Source: Actinomadura mexicana (GTDB lineage: Bacteria > Actinomycetota > Actinomycetes > Streptosporangiales > Streptosporangiaceae). Taken from it: a stretch of DNA of 64,000 bases. Positions 25,476-34,161 of the stretch are shown piece by piece. A program made the translations under genes and the position numbers. Below the pieces are notes generated by a model. That model made no database searches and was not told where the DNA came from. It saw only the letters and a program-made list of their open reading frames with translations. The stretch spans positions 31,835-95,834 of the forward strand of contig NZ_FZNP01000024.1 in NCBI RefSeq assembly GCF_900188105.1. The letters run 5' to 3'. Numbering within the stretch: the first letter of the stretch is position 1; the number at the start of each line of letters is the position of its first letter.

Positions 25476-26399
25476 TTGCCCCAGGATTCAGCTGCCCCAA
25501 CACCTCCGTCCGAAGGTGATCCGGCCGGACGGCTGATCGATTATCCGCGCCGCGGGGGGCCCACTGTCCTGCGCATTCTCCTCGGCGCGCAGTTGCGGCG
25601 GCTGCGCGAGTCTCGCGGCATCTCCACCGAGCAGGCGGGCTACGAGATCCGCGGCTCGCACTCCAAGATCAGCCGGATGGAACTGGGCAGGGTCGGCTTC
25701 AAGGAGCGCGACGTCGCCGATCTGCTCACCCTGTACGAAGTCTCCGATCCCGCGGAGCGCGCCCCGCTGCTGGCGCTCGCCAAGGAGGCCAACACCCCCG
25801 GCTGGTGGCACCGGTACGGCGACATCCTCCCGGGCTGGTTCGAGGTGTACCTGGGGCTGGAAGAGGCCGCCTCCCTGCTGCGCACCTACGAGTTGCAGTT
25901 CGTGCCGGGTCTCCTGCAGACCGAGGACTACGCGCGCGCCGTCATCCGGCTCGGGTACTCCGACGCCAGCGACGAGGAGATCGAGCGCCGCGTCCAGGTC
26001 CGCACCACCCGGCAGGAGCGGTTCACCTCCCCCGAGGCGCCGACCCTGTGGGCCGTGCTGGACGAGGCGGTCGTGCGCCGCCCCCTCGGTGGCCGCGAGG
26101 TGATGCGCGAACAGATCCGGCACCTGATCGAGGTGTCGGAACTGCCCAACGTCACGCTGCAGATCGTGCCGTTCGGCGCGGGAGGGCACGCCGCCGCGGG
26201 AGGCCCGTTCACCATCCTGCGCTTCGCCGAGCCCGGCCTGTCCGACGTCGTCTACCTGGAGCAGCTCACCAGCGCGCTCTACCTCGACAAGCCGACCGAC
26301 GTCGACACCTACATGCGCGCGATGAACAACCTGTGCATCACCGCCGAGCGTCCCGACGAGACCTCGCGCTACCTCACCCGGGTCCTGGACGAACTGTGA
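25476..26399 (+). CDS. XRE family regulator with DUF5753 domain
   Basis: This 307-residue protein has an XRE HTH at about 30-85 (LGAQLRRLRESRGISTEQAG, then SHSKISRMELGRVGFKERDV) and a C-terminal DUF5753 domain with the marks FEVYLGLEEAASLLRTYELQ, FVPGLLQTEDYARAVI, WAVLDEAVVRRPLGG and LQIVPFGAG. This architecture is very common in filamentous actinomycetes and is often paired with a small DUF397 gene; no DUF397 gene is found beside it here. The TTG at 25476 is the only start that gives the usual short leader. Its targets are unknown. Confidence 0.9.
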   Translation: MPQDSAAPTPPSEGDPAGRLIDYPRRGGPTVLRILLGAQLRRLRESRGISTEQAGYEIRGSHSKISRMELGRVGFKERDVADLLTLYEVSDPAERAPLLALAKEANTPGWWHRYGDILPGWFEVYLGLEEAASLLRTYELQFVPGLLQTEDYARAVIRLGYSDASDEEIERRVQVRTTRQERFTSPEAPTLWAVLDEAVVRRPLGGREVMREQIRHLIEVSELPNVTLQIVPFGAGGHAAAGGPFTILRFAEPGLSDVVYLEQLTSALYLDKPTDVDTYMRAMNNLCITAERPDETSRYLTRVLDEL

Positions 26400-26409
26400 C
26401 CCGCGCGCC

Positions 26410-26853
26410 TCAGGGCGCGCCGCCGTCCAGGACGCGCTGGTCCCGGCTGCGGCTTCCGCCGCGGAACTCCGCGATGACCTCGCCGCCGGGGACGCGCCGC
26501 ACCGTGACGTCGTAGATGCCGCTGCGCCCGTACCGGGCGCGCTCGACCGCCGTCGCCTCCAGGACGTCCCCGCCCTGCGCGCTCGCGACGAACACCACGT
26601 CCGCGGACGCCGCGACCGTCACGGAGTCATAGGTGTTGCACGCGTAGGCGAACGCCGAGTCGGCGAGCAGGAACAGGTAGCCCCCGTGGGCGATACCGTG
26701 CCCGTTCACCATGGCGCCGGCCACCGTCATCCGCAGCCGCGCCCGCCCCGGCGCGATCTCGGTGATCTGCATGCCGAGGTCCTGCGCCACCTTGTCCTGC
26801 GCGTACATCGTCTCGGCGCACCGCCGCGCCACCTCCGCCGCATCTTCCACCAC
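26410..26853 (-). CDS. paaI: PaaI-type hotdog thioesterase
   Basis: This 147-residue protein has the hotdog-fold signature of hydroxyphenylacetyl-CoA thioesterase: AMVNGHGIAHGGYLFLLADS, the Asp in ADSAFAYACNTYD and VAASADVVFVASAQ. PaaI hydrolyses stalled CoA esters in phenylacetate breakdown; here no paa genes are adjacent, so a general CoA-salvage role is equally possible. Two consecutive GTG codons (26853 and 26850) can serve as start. It is convergent with the XRE regulator gene and 88 nt from the divergent deazaflavin oxidoreductase gene. Confidence 0.87.
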   Translation of the reverse strand: MVEDAAEVARRCAETMYAQDKVAQDLGMQITEIAPGRARLRMTVAGAMVNGHGIAHGGYLFLLADSAFAYACNTYDSVTVAASADVVFVASAQGGDVLEATAVERARYGRSGIYDVTVRRVPGGEVIAEFRGGSRSRDQRVLDGGAP

Positions 26854-26941
26854 GCCAGGGTAGTGATCCCGGGAAGGACGGCTCCGACCCGCGGGTTACA
26901 AGGGGGCGTCCTTATGGCGATGGCGAGATGAGGAGAGAACC

Positions 26942-27343
26942 ATGCTGTACGGCAAGGAACACGTCGAGCGGTACCAGGCGACCGACGGCGCGGAGGGACA
27001 CGACTGGCAGGGCACCATCACCCTCCTGCTCACCACCACCGGACGGCGCAGCGGCAAGGAGCACACGACGCCGCTCATCTACCAGCCGGAAGGCGACGCC
27101 TACCTCGTCGTGGCGTCCAAGGGCGGGGCGGACGAGCCGCCGCTCTGGTACCTCAACCTGGAGGAGAACCCCGAGGTGAAGGTGCAGGTGAAGGGCGACA
27201 AGTTCACCGCGCGGGCCCGCACGGCGACGCCCGAGGAGAAGCCGCCCCTCTGGCGGAAGATGGCCGCCACCTGGCCGGACTACGACGAGTACCAGAAGAA
27301 GACGGACCGCGACATCCCCGTCGTCGTCCTCGAACGCGCCTGA
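26942..27343 (+). CDS. Deazaflavin (F420)-dependent nitroreductase family protein
   Basis: This 133-residue protein fits the Ddn family of split-barrel F420-dependent enzymes: LLLTTTGRRSGKEHTTPLIY, AYLVVASKGGADEPPLWYLN, LEENPEVKVQVKGDKFTARA. Members reduce quinones or activate nitroimidazoles. AGGAGAG lies 6 nt before the ATG. It is a single-gene unit. Together with the luciferase-like enzyme at 19090 it indicates that the host makes F420. Confidence 0.92.
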   Translation: MLYGKEHVERYQATDGAEGHDWQGTITLLLTTTGRRSGKEHTTPLIYQPEGDAYLVVASKGGADEPPLWYLNLEENPEVKVQVKGDKFTARARTATPEEKPPLWRKMAATWPDYDEYQKKTDRDIPVVVLERA

Positions 27344-27448
27344 GACGCGGGACCGCGCGGTTCGCTTTCGCGCCGCGGCCGGGACGTGTAGCGTCGGCGT
27401 AGAACATCCATTCGACCGCCGTCCGTCCGAAGCAGCCGAGGTGCCGAG

Positions 27449-28600
27449 GTGCCGACGTCCGAGAGTGCTGACGCCAGAGACAGGGCTGTCACCGAACACC
27501 GGGCCGGCGCCGCGGAACGGGCCGGCGAGGGCGGGCAGGCGAAGGCGGACGACGGGCCCGGCGCCGAGCCGCTCCCGCCGCGGCTGCTGAAACGCTGGGA
27601 GATCGGCGCGCCCGACGCGGCGACCCCGCTGGCCACCGGGCCGGGCCACCGGAGCTGGCGCGTCGACTCGGCGGGCGGCGCGTTCTTCCTCAGGGAGCAC
27701 GCCGCCGCCGACCGGCGCCGCGCACTGTTCCAGCACGGCGTCACGGCCGCGCTCGACGCGGCCGGTCTCCCGGTGCTCGCGCCCGTGCCGGCGCGCGGCG
27801 GCCGCACGCTGGTCACCGCCGCCGGCCGCGGATACGTCCTGTACCCGTGGGTCGGCGGCCGCGGCCGCGGCGGCCTGGAGCTGACCTTCGCCCAGTGCGA
27901 GGCCCTCGGCGAGCTGCTCGGACGGCTGCACGCCGCGCTCGACGAGCTCACGCCGCCCGTCCAGCAGAGCATGCTCGTGCCTGCGCCGCGGGCCGCCCGC
28001 GCGGCGGCAGCCGTCGAGGCGATGCTGCGCGAAGTCCCGGACGGCGGGGACGGCACCGACTTCGACGCGCTGACCGCGCGGCGCCTGCGCGAGCGCCGCG
28101 GTCTGCTCACCGAGTTCGCCGGGCACCAGCCGCCCGACATCGAGGTGAGCACGGTCGGGCACCTGCACGGCTCCTTCCACGCCGAGCACCTGCGCTACGG
28201 CGGGTCGGGCAACGTCACCGCGGTGCTCGGCTGGGGCGGCCTCACCACGGGCCCGGTCGCCGGGGAGGTCGTGCGCTCGGCGGCACGGCTGTTCGCCTGC
28301 GAGGACGAGCGCGGCCTCGACCTCGACCGCGTCCAGGCGTTCGTGCGCGGGCACCGCTCCGCCTTCCCGCTGGACGCCGGGCAGATCCAGTCGGCCGTGC
28401 ACCGCGAATGGTGGGAGCGGCTCTGCGACGTCGCGCCGCTGCGGCACCGCTACCTGGGCGAGGACGGCGCGGGCGAGCGCGTCCCCGCCGCACTCGTGAG
28501 CTGGTGGTCGGCCCACCTCGACCGCACCCTCGACGCCTTCGCCGTGCCCTACACCGCCGTGTACGCCGACGCGCCCGGCGACAGCCCGGCCTACGGCTGA
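27449..28600 (+). CDS. Phosphotransferase-fold protein with lost catalytic residues (pseudokinase)
   Basis: This 383-residue protein has the layout of the APH/choline-kinase fold, with an N-lobe (ATGPGHRSWRVDSAGGAFFL), a helical middle (CEALGELLGRLHAALDELTP) and a C-lobe. The catalytic signature is altered. Where active enzymes have HGDxxxxN it reads HGSFHAEHL, and where they have DW(D/E) before the next glycine-rich turn it reads LGWGGLTTG. Both aspartates needed for phosphate transfer and Mg binding are therefore absent. It probably binds a ligand without phosphorylating it. The first 45 residues are disordered and Ala/Glu-rich. The GTG at 27449 is the likely start. Confidence 0.75.
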   Translation: MPTSESADARDRAVTEHRAGAAERAGEGGQAKADDGPGAEPLPPRLLKRWEIGAPDAATPLATGPGHRSWRVDSAGGAFFLREHAAADRRRALFQHGVTAALDAAGLPVLAPVPARGGRTLVTAAGRGYVLYPWVGGRGRGGLELTFAQCEALGELLGRLHAALDELTPPVQQSMLVPAPRAARAAAAVEAMLREVPDGGDGTDFDALTARRLRERRGLLTEFAGHQPPDIEVSTVGHLHGSFHAEHLRYGGSGNVTAVLGWGGLTTGPVAGEVVRSAARLFACEDERGLDLDRVQAFVRGHRSAFPLDAGQIQSAVHREWWERLCDVAPLRHRYLGEDGAGERVPAALVSWWSAHLDRTLDAFAVPYTAVYADAPGDSPAYG

Positions 28601-28748
28601 CGGCCGGCACGCCGCCGCCGATCGGACGGCGTGGCAGCGCATCCCCGCCCCCGGGCGGGTAGGGGTTCCTGCGGATGCGCATCAGACCGCGATGTGCGAA
28701 TGTTGTCCCCGCACGATTCTGTATCGAACAGTCCAAAAGGAGGGGCAG

Positions 28749-29615
28749 ATGACTCAGGTCGCAGTGCTCGGCACCGGGATCATGGGCGCCGCGATGGCCC
28801 GCAACCTGTTGCGGAACGGCCACGGGGTCGCCGCGTGGAACCGCACGTCCGCCCGCGCGGAACCGCTCGCCGCCGACGGCGCCGCCGTCGCGGCCTCCCC
28901 CGCCGAGGCCGTCCGGGACGCCGACGTCGTCATCACCATGCTGAACGACGCAGAGACGGCACTGGCGGTGATGGACGACGCCGCGCCCGCGCTGCGCGCC
29001 GGGCAGGTCTGGGCGCAGATGGGCACGGTCGGCGTCGCGGACGTGCCCGCGCTGGCCCGGTTCGCCGCCGACCACGGGCTGACGTTCGTCGACTCCCCCG
29101 TCCAGGGCACCAAGCAGCCCGCAGAGCAGGGCAGGCTCCTCGTCCTCGCCGCCGGGCCGCAGGACGCGCGCAAGGCCCTGGAGCCGGTCTTCGGCGCGGT
29201 CGGCGGCAGGACGGTGTGGCTGGACGAGGACGGCGCGAGCGGCGCGGGCACCCGGCTCAAGCTGGCCGCCGTGAGCTACGCCATCTCGCTGACCTCGGTC
29301 GTCGCCGAGTCGGTGGCGCTGGCGAAGGGCTTCGGGCTCGACCCGGCCCTGCTCGGCGAGGTCCTCACCGGCGGCCCGCTGGACAGCCCCTACCTGCAGA
29401 ACAAGATGAAGGCGATGCTCGACGGCGACTTCGAGCCGAGCTTCGCCGTCCGCAACGCGGAGAAGAACACCCGGCTCATCCATGAGTCCGCCGAGGCCGC
29501 GGGCGTCCGCGTCGACGTGAACGACGCGGCGGGCGAGCGTTTCCGGCGCGCCATCGAGCAGGGGCACGGCGACGACGACATGGCCGCCACCTACCGCGCC
29601 AGCTTCGCGGACTGA
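28749..29615 (+). CDS. NAD(P)-dependent beta-hydroxyacid dehydrogenase family protein
   Basis: This 288-residue enzyme belongs to the 3-hydroxyisobutyrate/6-phosphogluconate dehydrogenase-like group (imine-reductase relatives included). It has the Rossmann motif VLGTGIMGAAMARNLLRNGH, ITMLNDAETALAVM, the substrate-loop FVDSPVQGTKQPAEQG (in place of the usual DAPVSGG) and the catalytic Lys in TRLKLAAVSY. The C-terminal helical domain has SFAVRNAEKNTRL. The ATG at 28749 follows AGGAGGGGCAG. Natural substrate unknown. Confidence 0.9.
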   Translation: MTQVAVLGTGIMGAAMARNLLRNGHGVAAWNRTSARAEPLAADGAAVAASPAEAVRDADVVITMLNDAETALAVMDDAAPALRAGQVWAQMGTVGVADVPALARFAADHGLTFVDSPVQGTKQPAEQGRLLVLAAGPQDARKALEPVFGAVGGRTVWLDEDGASGAGTRLKLAAVSYAISLTSVVAESVALAKGFGLDPALLGEVLTGGPLDSPYLQNKMKAMLDGDFEPSFAVRNAEKNTRLIHESAEAAGVRVDVNDAAGERFRRAIEQGHGDDDMAATYRASFAD

Positions 29616-29677
29616 CCCGGGCCGGCACCGGGCGCGCCGGTGCGTGCGCCGGGCGGCGCCGGGGCCAGGATGGTGGC

Positions 29678-30067
29678 ATGGACGTACTGAGCAGCCGCAT
29701 CCTGCTTCGCCCCGGCGATCCGGCGCGCACCCAGCGCTTCTACCGCGACGTTCTCGGCCTCGCCGTGTACCGGGAGTTCGGCCCGGCCGACTCCCCCGGC
29801 GTGGTGTTCTTCCTCGGTTCGGGCCTCCTGGAGGTGTCAGGGCACGGTGCCGGCGAGGCCGGGTCGTCGCCGATGCTCTGGCTTCAGGTCCGCGACGTCC
29901 GGGACGAGCACGACCGGCTCACGGCCGCCGGGGCCCGCGTCATGCGGGAGCCGCGGGAGAAACCGTGGGGGCTGGTCGAGATGTGGATCGAGGACCCCGA
30001 CGGCGTCAAGATCGTTATTGTGGAGGTGCCGGAGGGGCACCCCCTCCGCCGCGACCCGCGCTCCTGA
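29678..30067 (+). CDS. VOC family protein (glyoxalase/bleomycin-resistance fold)
   Basis: This 129-residue protein has two beta-alpha-beta-beta-beta units: RFYRDVLGLAVYREFG and VRDVRDEHDRLTAAGARVMR with a final WIEDPDGVKIVIVEVPEGHP. The metal-side glutamates (MWIEDPDG and IVEV) are in the usual places. Such proteins are small lyases, dioxygenases or binding proteins for resistance; nothing in the context decides. It lies 62 nt downstream of the dehydrogenase gene and may be in the same transcript. Confidence 0.88.
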   Translation: MDVLSSRILLRPGDPARTQRFYRDVLGLAVYREFGPADSPGVVFFLGSGLLEVSGHGAGEAGSSPMLWLQVRDVRDEHDRLTAAGARVMREPREKPWGLVEMWIEDPDGVKIVIVEVPEGHPLRRDPRS

Positions 30068-30080
30068 CCCGGCGGTGACG

Positions 30081-30683
30081 ATGACCGGCGACTACTGGAA
30101 CCACAACACGCACTACCACGGTGTCGTGCTGCGCAACGTGCCGCGGGGGTGCGGTGAGGCGCTGGACGTCGGCTGCGGGGACGGCCTGCTGGTGCGCCGC
30201 CTCGCGCCCCGCGCGGCGCATGTCACCGGGCTCGACCGGTCGCCGGAGATGGTCGCCGAGGCGGCGCGGTCGAGCGAGGGCGCCGGCAACGTCGACTTCG
30301 TCGAGGCGGGCCTCCTCGAATACGACCTGCCGGAGGACTTCTACGACTTCGTCTGCAGTGTCGCGGCGATCCACCACATGGACTTCGTCAAGGGCCTGAC
30401 GGCGATGCGCGGCGCCGTCCGGCCGGGCGGCAGCCTGGTGGTCATCGGGCTGGCGAACGACAAGGGGCTCCGTGACCGGGCCTGCGCGGCGGCCGGCCTC
30501 CCGGCGCACCACTTCCACCGGCTCCGCAACCGGAGGCGCGCGGGCAGTCCCGGCGCCCCGGTCATGGATCCCGACATGACGTGGGGCGAGGTGCGCGACG
30601 AAGCGCTGCGGCTGCTTCCCGGCGCCGTGTTCCGCAGGCACCTGCTGTGGCGCTACTCCCTCGTGTGGCGCAAGCCGCGCTGA
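30081..30683 (+). CDS. Class I SAM-dependent methyltransferase
   Basis: This 200-residue protein shows the SAM-binding motif ALDVGCGDGLLVRRLAP, then GLDRSPEMVAEAA, and the post-II motif VCSVAAIHHMDFVKGL. The start MTGDYWNHNTHYHGVVLRNV is typical of an actinobacterial small-molecule methyltransferase group. The GTG at 30075 is an alternative start. It follows the VOC gene by 13 nt, so they are probably co-transcribed. The substrate is unknown. Confidence 0.9.
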   Translation: MTGDYWNHNTHYHGVVLRNVPRGCGEALDVGCGDGLLVRRLAPRAAHVTGLDRSPEMVAEAARSSEGAGNVDFVEAGLLEYDLPEDFYDFVCSVAAIHHMDFVKGLTAMRGAVRPGGSLVVIGLANDKGLRDRACAAAGLPAHHFHRLRNRRRAGSPGAPVMDPDMTWGEVRDEALRLLPGAVFRRHLLWRYSLVWRKPR

Positions 30684-30704
30684 GCCCACCCACGCACCAC
30701 AAAA

Positions 30705-30730
30705 CTGGAAAACACTGGAAGTGTCGGGAA
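30705..30730 (+). promoter_or_regulatory. Three 10-bp-phased direct repeats, candidate operator of the nuclease-helicase operon
   Basis: CTGGAA occurs at 30705 and 30715 and CGGGAA at 30725, so three half-sites repeat exactly every 10 bp, on one face of the helix. The middle also forms the perfect palindrome ACACT-GGA-AGTGT (30712-30724). GTACCTGTAC follows at 30731. The array lies 20-45 nt before the ATG at 30751 and covers the expected promoter position. This is the only clear promoter region before the four-gene operon. Confidence 0.65.
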
Positions 30731-30750
30731 GTACCTGTACTGTCTGCCGC

Positions 30751-31590
30751 ATGTCCCGGTCCCCCGGCGTCCCGTCCCCCGACGAGCTGGAGACGCGCAT
30801 CGCCGAGCTGCGCGCCGCCGTGCGCCGGGCCATGGCCGCCGGCGACCGGGCGCGGGCCCGCGAGCTGCGCTCGGAGCTCCGCGGCACCGAGACCGCGTGG
30901 GACGACGCCGTGCTCGGCGACACCACCGGGTCCGGCGGCCGCCGCGACGCCGACGACGGCCCGCGCGGCCTGCTGCCCGTCCGGGAGCAGGTCCACCAGG
31001 CGCTCACCCTGCTCGGGGCGCCCGCCGCGCCGAAGCTGATCGGGTCGGTGTACGCGGCGTTCTTCCCCGGCCAGATCCCGGGGAGCCGCCTGACGAGCCT
31101 GCGCCGCGACGAGGAGCGCTCCTTCCGCACCGCGCCGTACGCGCGCCCGTACTACCTGTGCGCCGCGCTGACCGCCGACCTGCTCGCGCCCGCGCGCGGG
31201 CTGCTCACCGTGAGCACGTGGCCGCTGGAGCAGCGCATCGTCGGGCCGCTCAGCCCGCGCACCGACTTCCTCACCGGCGCGCTGCGCCTGGCCGAGCACG
31301 CCGGCCGCGGGACGCCGTCGCCGGACGTGCAGCGGCTGCTGTGGCGTTTCGCGTCCAACATTCCCGGTGCGGTCACCGGTACGGTCGGTACAGTCGATCC
31401 GGCCGTGCTCGCCGAGGCCGCCCGGGCCGAGCTGGACGTGCACCGCGACCCGGACCGGCGGCGGCGCGAGTCGGCCGCGGCACGCGCCCGGGAGCGGCTC
31501 GACGATGCCGAACGGCTGTTCGGCACCCGGCTGCGGGCCCTGCGGGATCCCGGCCGGCGCCCCGCCATCAACGGAGAGACGGACCGATGA
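30751..31590 (+). CDS. wHTH-like protein, first gene of the nuclease-helicase operon
   Basis: This 279-residue protein starts at the ATG at 30751. The first 60 residues form a helical Arg-rich segment (LETRIAELRAAVRRAMAAGD). Residues 70-155 (VREQVHQALTLLGAPAAPKL, GSVYAAFFPGQIPGSRLTSL, then YYLCAALTADLLAPARGLLT and STWPLEQRIVGP) read like a winged helix-turn-helix unit. The C-terminus is another Arg/Glu-rich helix. I do not recognise a named family. It could be the specificity or regulatory subunit of the system, or bind the repeats at 30705. Its stop overlaps the next start (ATGA). Confidence 0.75.
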   Translation: MSRSPGVPSPDELETRIAELRAAVRRAMAAGDRARARELRSELRGTETAWDDAVLGDTTGSGGRRDADDGPRGLLPVREQVHQALTLLGAPAAPKLIGSVYAAFFPGQIPGSRLTSLRRDEERSFRTAPYARPYYLCAALTADLLAPARGLLTVSTWPLEQRIVGPLSPRTDFLTGALRLAEHAGRGTPSPDVQRLLWRFASNIPGAVTGTVGTVDPAVLAEAARAELDVHRDPDRRRRESAAARARERLDDAERLFGTRLRALRDPGRRPAINGETDR

Positions 31591-32681
31591 CCGACACCGC
31601 GCCGGACCTGGACCGGCTGCGCGGCGACGCGCCCCCGCGCAACCACGACGCCCGCACGATCGCCGCGCTCACGTCCAATCCGGGCTGCGCCCGCCGCGGG
31701 GTGATGGACGCGGCGGGCGTCGACAAGGACGCGGTGGCGCGGGCCCTGGGGTTCCCCGCGCCGTTCGGCCAGTCCCAGTTCGCGATCACGCGCGGCAACG
31801 CGTTCGAGGCGCAGGTGAAGGCGGACGGCTGCGCGGAGCTGCTGACGCTGCTGCGCGAGCGGCTCGGCCTGGCCGTCCCCGAGGTCGCCTACGACGACCT
31901 GGAGGTGGTCGCGGGCAACGAGGGCCGGGAGCTGCGGCATTCGCGCACGCGGCGGCTGGTCGCCCGCGCGCTGGAGAGCGGCGAGGGGACGCTGTTCGAC
32001 CACCCGCTGCTGCGGCTGGAGATCGGCGGGCGGCCCGCCTACCTGGAGCCGGACGTGATCGCGTTCCAGCTCGAGGGCCGGATGCACGTCATCGAGATCA
32101 AGTCGTTCGCGGTCGTGGACGGGCAGGCCGAGCCGGAGCAGGTCGCGGCGGCGGCCCGCCAGTCGGCGGTGTACGTGCTGGCGCTGCGGCGCCTGGCCGC
32201 GGAGCTCGGGCACGACCCGGCGCGCGTGTCGCACGAGGTCTTCCTCGTCTGCCCGGAGAACTTCTCGAACCGTCCCACCGCGACGCCGCTGGACGTGCGG
32301 CCGCAGCTCGCCGTCCTGGAGCGGCAGCTCGCGCGCCTCACCCGCGTCGACGACATCCTCGCCGAACTGCCGGACGACCTGACGTTCGAGCCCGGGGAGG
32401 CGCTCGCGGAGTCCGTGCGGGCCGTCGAGGCGCGGTACGCGCCCGAGTGCATGGCGGGCTGCGAGATGGCGCTGTTCTGCCGGGACGAGGCGCGGGCGTG
32501 CGGCGCGACGGGCGCGCTCGGCCGGTCCGTCCGCGACGACCTCGGCGGCGTCGACACGATCGGCGCCGCGCTCGCGCTGGCGGACGGGTCGCTGCGTCCC
32601 TCCGACGACCTGGCCGAGACGGCCGAGCAGTTGCGCGCCGCCGCCCGGCTGCGCGACGAGGCGCTGCACGGGGCCGCGTGA
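31587..32681 (+). CDS. Cas4/Dna2-type PD-(D/E)XK nuclease with putative Fe-S cluster
   Basis: This 364-residue protein has the core of RecB-family nucleases: Glu74 in RGNAFEAQV, Asp156 in YLEPDVIAF, Glu170-x-Lys172 in HVIEIKSF, and the helix Gln192/Tyr196 in ARQSAVYVLAL. One Cys near the N-terminus (Cys34 in SNPGCARRG) and three near the C-terminus (Cys288, Cys292, Cys298 in CMAGCEMALFC) flank the core. This one-plus-three arrangement is that of the 4Fe-4S nucleases Cas4, AddB and Dna2. DNA cleavage is therefore expected, most likely on single-stranded ends. It overlaps its upstream neighbour by 4 nt and precedes the next gene by 7 nt. No cas gene or CRISPR array is present. Confidence 0.85.
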   Translation: MTDTAPDLDRLRGDAPPRNHDARTIAALTSNPGCARRGVMDAAGVDKDAVARALGFPAPFGQSQFAITRGNAFEAQVKADGCAELLTLLRERLGLAVPEVAYDDLEVVAGNEGRELRHSRTRRLVARALESGEGTLFDHPLLRLEIGGRPAYLEPDVIAFQLEGRMHVIEIKSFAVVDGQAEPEQVAAAARQSAVYVLALRRLAAELGHDPARVSHEVFLVCPENFSNRPTATPLDVRPQLAVLERQLARLTRVDDILAELPDDLTFEPGEALAESVRAVEARYAPECMAGCEMALFCRDEARACGATGALGRSVRDDLGGVDTIGAALALADGSLRPSDDLAETAEQLRAAARLRDEALHGAA

Positions 32682-32688
32682 TCCGCCG

Positions 32689-34161
32689 ATGAGCGCGCTG
32701 TCCTCGCTCGCGCGGTTGCAGGCGGCGTCCGCCGGGATCGCGCAGCCGCTCGCGACCGTGCGGCACTGCCATGTCTCCGGCGAGCCGCTCGTGCTCGTCC
32801 CGCTGAAGCTCGCCGGGGAGGCGGCGGCGCCGCTGGCCGTGATGCTCGGCAGCGCGCCGGACGACGCGGCGGTGCTCGTGGTCCCGCAGCCGCGCAACCG
32901 CGACCTGCGGTTCGCCTTCGCGGCGACCCTCGCCAAGCTCGTCCTGAACCACATCGAGACGAGCCGGGGACCGGTGGAGGAGCTGCCGCCGGGCAAGGAC
33001 GGCGAGGAGCGGATCCGGTACGGGGACGCACCGCAGTTGCTCGTGCCGAACCGGGGCGGCGTCGCGTTCCTGCGGATGGTGGGCCGGTCGACGCGGTTCC
33101 GCAGCACCGAGGGCCCGTACGCGGTGGACCCGGCGGTGCCGGTGCTCGGCCGGTGGCTGACGTGGTTCGCCGACCGCCACGACCATCCGGGGTCGTCCCT
33201 GCTCGGGGCGGTGACGGAGCTGCTGCGGCTGCACTGGGCGACCGGGCAGAGCTCGCTGGAGGACGGCAATCTCGCCGCGCTGATGGGCTGGATCGATCCG
33301 CCTGACGGCCTCGACGGCCCGGCCGCGGCGGCCCGCGCCGAGGACCCGGTCCTCTGCCCGCCCGCGGGCCCGACGACCGACCCGACGTTCGACAACGAGG
33401 TCCTCGCCCCCGCGATCGCCGCCTACGACCGGTCGGGCGGAGCCCCCGCCGCCGAGGAGCGGCTGCGCGCCGCGGTCGCGAGCCAGCTGACCCCGACCTG
33501 GGAGCTGATGTGGCGGGCCGTCGGGCTGCTGCGCGCGCTGCCGGAGGGGGCGAGCGTCCCGCGCCGCTGGGAGCGCGACCGGGACGCCTTCACCTATTAC
33601 CACCAGACTTTCGGCGAGGCGTATCCTCAGGCGCGCCGCGACCCGCCCGTCCGCGCGGCGCGGCGGCTGCACGACCTCGAACGCGCGCAGGAGGCCTACG
33701 ACGCGCAGCGGGCGTTCGACGACCCCCTGGTGATGGCCGAGCACCGGCTGGCCGGCCAGGCGTTCGGCGGGAGGGTCACCGAGTGCGACCCCACGCGGCT
33801 GGACGAGACGGGCAAGCGGCCGAAGCTGCGCCCGCTGCTGCGGGTCGGCACGCGGGACCCGGTGCGGCTCGACGTCGGCACGACCGTGTGCAGTGCCGCC
33901 AGACCGGCGCTCAAGGGGAGGATCGTGGAGTTGGACGACGGCGGCGTGCTGCTGGAGCTGACCGGCGGGATGGGCCGCAAGCTCATCCCGGAGGCGGGCG
34001 CGGTCCCCGAGATCGGCGAGCGGGTGTGCTTCACCTCGCTGACGGAGGGCTCGTTCGGCGCGGCGCGGTTCCCCGACCGGGAGGACACGCCGTGGACGCA
34101 CGGCGGGCCGCCCGTCGAGTACGTGCCGACCGACGAGGACGCCGAAGAGGAATGGTCGTGA
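32689..34161 (+). CDS. Unknown protein with barrel-like C-terminus, third gene of the operon
   Basis: This 490-residue protein has no recognised family. The N-terminal third has strands (HVSGEPLVLVPLKLAGEAAA, AAVLVVPQPRNRDLRFAFAA). The middle (about 240-390) is helical with many Arg and Tyr residues. Residues about 390-453 form a strand-rich unit (DPVRLDVGTTVCSAARPALK, GRIVELDDGGVLLELTGGMG, RVCFTSLTEG) that resembles the beta-barrel placed between nuclease and motor in Dna2/Upf1-like helicases. The tail is acidic (PTDEDAEEEW). GTGA overlap links it to the helicase gene. It may couple nuclease and helicase; this is inference. Confidence 0.75.
   Translation: MSALSSLARLQAASAGIAQPLATVRHCHVSGEPLVLVPLKLAGEAAAPLAVMLGSAPDDAAVLVVPQPRNRDLRFAFAATLAKLVLNHIETSRGPVEELPPGKDGEERIRYGDAPQLLVPNRGGVAFLRMVGRSTRFRSTEGPYAVDPAVPVLGRWLTWFADRHDHPGSSLLGAVTELLRLHWATGQSSLEDGNLAALMGWIDPPDGLDGPAAAARAEDPVLCPPAGPTTDPTFDNEVLAPAIAAYDRSGGAPAAEERLRAAVASQLTPTWELMWRAVGLLRALPEGASVPRRWERDRDAFTYYHQTFGEAYPQARRDPPVRAARRLHDLERAQEAYDAQRAFDDPLVMAEHRLAGQAFGGRVTECDPTRLDETGKRPKLRPLLRVGTRDPVRLDVGTTVCSAARPALKGRIVELDDGGVLLELTGGMGRKLIPEAGAVPEIGERVCFTSLTEGSFGAARFPDREDTPWTHGGPPVEYVPTDEDAEEEWS

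Noticed and set aside
31587..32681. Cas4 of a CRISPR adaptation module
   Set aside because: No cas1, cas2 or CRISPR array is present. The partner genes are a helicase and two unknown proteins, so a Dna2-like reading fits better.
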